Made by a program: the position numbers and the translations under genes
Notes under the pieces: generated by a model
The model's input: the letters and a program-made list of their open reading frames with translations, nothing else
Database searches by the model: none
Told to the model about the DNA's origin: nothing
Part shown: positions 63,139 through 64,000 of the stretch, in pieces
Position numbering within the stretch: position 1 is the stretch's first letter
How the letters are laid out: every line of letters begins with the position of its first letter
Assembly (NCBI RefSeq): GCF_001700315.1
Contig: NZ_MASJ01000038.1
Span: forward strand, 84,150 to 148,149
DNA: 64,000 bases
DNA from: Caryophanon tenue
Lineage (GTDB): Bacteria > Bacillota > Bacilli > Bacillales_A > Planococcaceae
Reading direction: 5' to 3'

Positions 63139-63174
63139 AAAAAAGCGCCTAGCAAAATGCTAGACGCTTTTTTC
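63139..63174 (-). terminator. Terminator of the tRNA cluster
   Basis: AAAAGCGCCTAGCA pairs with TGCTAGACGCTTTT; a T-run follows on the minus strand just after the tRNA-Glu gene. Confidence 0.88.
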
Positions 63175-63177
63175 GTA

Positions 63178-63249
63178 TGACCCGTACGGGATTCGAACCC
63201 GTGTTACCGCCGTGAAAGGGCGGTGTCTTAACCACTTGACCAACGGGCC
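63178..63249 (-). tRNA. tRNA-Glu (TTC)
   Basis: 72-nt cloverleaf from GGCCCGT to ACGGGTC plus A73; anticodon loop CTTTCAC gives TTC. The CCA is not encoded, unlike its neighbours. Confidence 0.93.
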
Positions 63250-63253
63250 GTTA

Positions 63254-63329
63254 TGGCTCCGAAGGCAGGACTCGAACCTGCGACCTGCCGGTTAACAGCC
63301 GGATGCTCTACCAACTGAGCTACTTCGGA
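63254..63329 (-). tRNA. tRNA-Asn (GTT)
   Basis: Acceptor TCCGAAG with CTTCGGA, G discriminator, encoded CCA; anticodon GTT in CTGTTAA. Confidence 0.93.
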
Positions 63330-63335
63330 ACAATA

Positions 63336-63412
<77 letters not shown>

Positions 63413-63425
63413 ATATTGTAAAAGA

Positions 63426-63499
63426 TGGAGCGGGTGATGAGAATCGAACTCACAACATCAGTTTGGAAGACTGAGGTTTTACCACTAAACTACACCCGC
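63426..63499 (-). tRNA. tRNA-Gly (TCC)
   Basis: Acceptor GCGGGTG/CACCCGC, T discriminator, encoded CCA; anticodon TCC in CTTCCAA. Confidence 0.93.
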
Positions 63500-63505
63500 A
63501 TATCA

Positions 63506-63581
63506 TGGTGGGTTTGGACGGAATCGAACCGCCGACACTTAGAGCTTCAATCTAATGCTCTACCAACTGAGCTACAAACCC
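63506..63581 (-). tRNA. tRNA-Phe (GAA)
   Basis: Acceptor GGGTTTG/CAAACCC, encoded CCA; anticodon loop TTGAAGC gives GAA. Confidence 0.93.
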
Positions 63582-63590
63582 ACTATAAAA

Positions 63591-63666
63591 TGGCGGTCCC
63601 GACCGGGATCGAACCGGCGATCTCCTGCGTGACAGGCAGGCATGTTAACCGCTACACCACGGGACC
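63591..63666 (-). tRNA. tRNA-Asp (GTC)
   Basis: Acceptor GGTCCCG with matching 3' arm, G discriminator, encoded CCA; anticodon GTC in CTGTCAC. Confidence 0.93.
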
Positions 63667-63678
63667 TTAATATAAAAA

Positions 63679-63771
63679 TGGAGGAGGTAGAGGGATTCGA
63701 ACCCCCGCGCGGTGTTACCCGCCTGTCGGTTTTCAAGACCGATCCCTTCAGCCAGACTTGGGTATACCTCC
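63679..63771 (-). tRNA. tRNA-Ser (TGA)
   Basis: 93-nt class II tRNA with a long variable arm, acceptor GGAGGTA/TACCTCC, anticodon loop CTTGAAA gives TGA; encoded CCA. The discriminator is T where Ser tRNAs usually have G. Confidence 0.92.
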
Positions 63772-63788
63772 AAAGGGAATAAAATATA

Positions 63789-63864
63789 TGGTGGAGCCTA
63801 GCGGGATCGAACCGCTGACCTCCTGCGTGCAAGGCAGGCGCTCTCCCAGCTGAGCTAAGGCCCC
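63789..63864 (-). tRNA. tRNA-Ala (TGC)
   Basis: Acceptor GGGGCCT/AGGCTCC includes the G3:U70 wobble that identifies alanine; anticodon loop CTTGCAC gives TGC; encoded CCA. Confidence 0.94.
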
Positions 63865-63871
63865 AAAATGA

Positions 63872-63948
63872 TGGTCGGAATGACAGGATTCGAACCTACG
63901 ACCCCTTGGTCCCAAACCAAGTGCTCTACCAAGCTGAGCTACATTCCG
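63872..63948 (-). tRNA. tRNA-Pro (TGG)
   Basis: Acceptor CGGAATG/CATTCCG, encoded CCA; anticodon loop TTTGGGA gives TGG. Confidence 0.93.
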
Positions 63949-63968
63949 AGAAATATAAAAATAAAATA

Positions 63969-64000
63969 TGGCGCGCCCGGCAGGAGTCGAACCCACAACC
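63969..64000 (-). tRNA. tRNA 3' part at window edge, probably tRNA-Arg
   Basis: T-arm GGGTTCGACTCC and acceptor 3' strand CGGGCGC-G-CCA are visible; the anticodon lies outside. The sequence and its position before Pro-Ala fit tRNA-Arg(ACG) of trnB-like clusters. Confidence 0.65.

Noticed and set aside
63425..63996. Short open frames on both strands (for example 63425-63670 and 63572-63996)
   Set aside because: They are translations of tRNA genes; motifs such as NVAQLGRALGLGPRGRRFES are the well-known tRNA-read-through artefacts.

Overview
The window is about 64 kb of low-GC Firmicute chromosome. The strong AGGAGG ribosome binding sites, bacillithiol gene bshB2, hemQ, ywfO, ywdI/ywdK, lipL, sporulation-type pbpG, SLH surface protein and a tRNA cluster ordered like Bacillus subtilis trnB all point to Bacillales. 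The protein flavour (YwhB/YwhD/PbpG/SpeB next to HemQ/LipL/Ung, QueT, MtnU/MtnE) suggests the Planococcaceae/Caryophanaceae (Lysinibacillus, Kurthia, Caryophanon and relatives). That family-level assignment is inference. I saw no prophage, insertion sequence with a transposase, CRISPR array or rRNA gene.

Layout. 1-8.5 kb: end of a regulator gene, an NhaC antiporter, agmatinase speB divergent from pbpG, ywhD, ywhB, a broken sortase and ywfO. 8.5-18.2 kb: a truncated surface adhesin, lipL, hemQ, an M20 amidohydrolase, ywdK-ywdI-small Cys protein-ung, pdxK, yojF-bshB2. 18.8-20.2 kb: a YjiH-type membrane protein. 20.2-28.9 kb: one long leftward tellurite-resistance-like (ter) stress operon: three TerD proteins, TerC, a CitE-like lyase, two phosphoribosyltransferase-fold proteins, a HAD phosphatase, a TerD-like protein and a VWA protein, behind a clear ECF-sigma promoter. 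29-36.7 kb: ilvA, a small kinase, a three-gene ABC importer, queT behind a preQ1 riboswitch, and an acyl-CoA synthetase. 36.8-42.8 kb: a tryptophan T-box followed by trpEDCFBA. 42.8-52.5 kb: SLH protein, threonine dehydrogenase, DnaQ-like exonuclease, mtnU/mtnE, a BASS transporter, an M50 peptidase, kbl and ybaK. 52.5-62.9 kb: SprA-like protease, topB, a GNAT, swrC with a divergent tetR, a YitT protein and a glutathione peroxidase/OhrR-like operon. 63.1-64 kb: a leftward tRNA cluster Arg-Pro-Ala-Ser-Asp-Phe-Gly-Ile-Asn-Glu.

How genes work together. TDH and Kbl together convert threonine to glycine and acetyl-CoA. MtnE and MtnU are consecutive steps of methionine salvage. The OhrR-like regulator and glutathione peroxidase form a peroxide-response pair. 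TetR and SwrC form a divergent efflux pair with a candidate operator in the shared promoter.

The striking theme is gene decay inside otherwise orderly loci. The sortase has its membrane anchor and catalytic domain in different frames. The adhesin stops inside its own terminator hairpin. terC has an in-frame TGA where relatives carry Trp. TrpE is short and lacks most of the chorismate-binding core although its T-box and the other trp genes look intact. An OhrR-like regulator appears to start with CTG. A modular family of roughly 230-280 bp intergenic repeats, with shared ends and two alternative hairpins, sits behind several genes and probably supplies their terminators.
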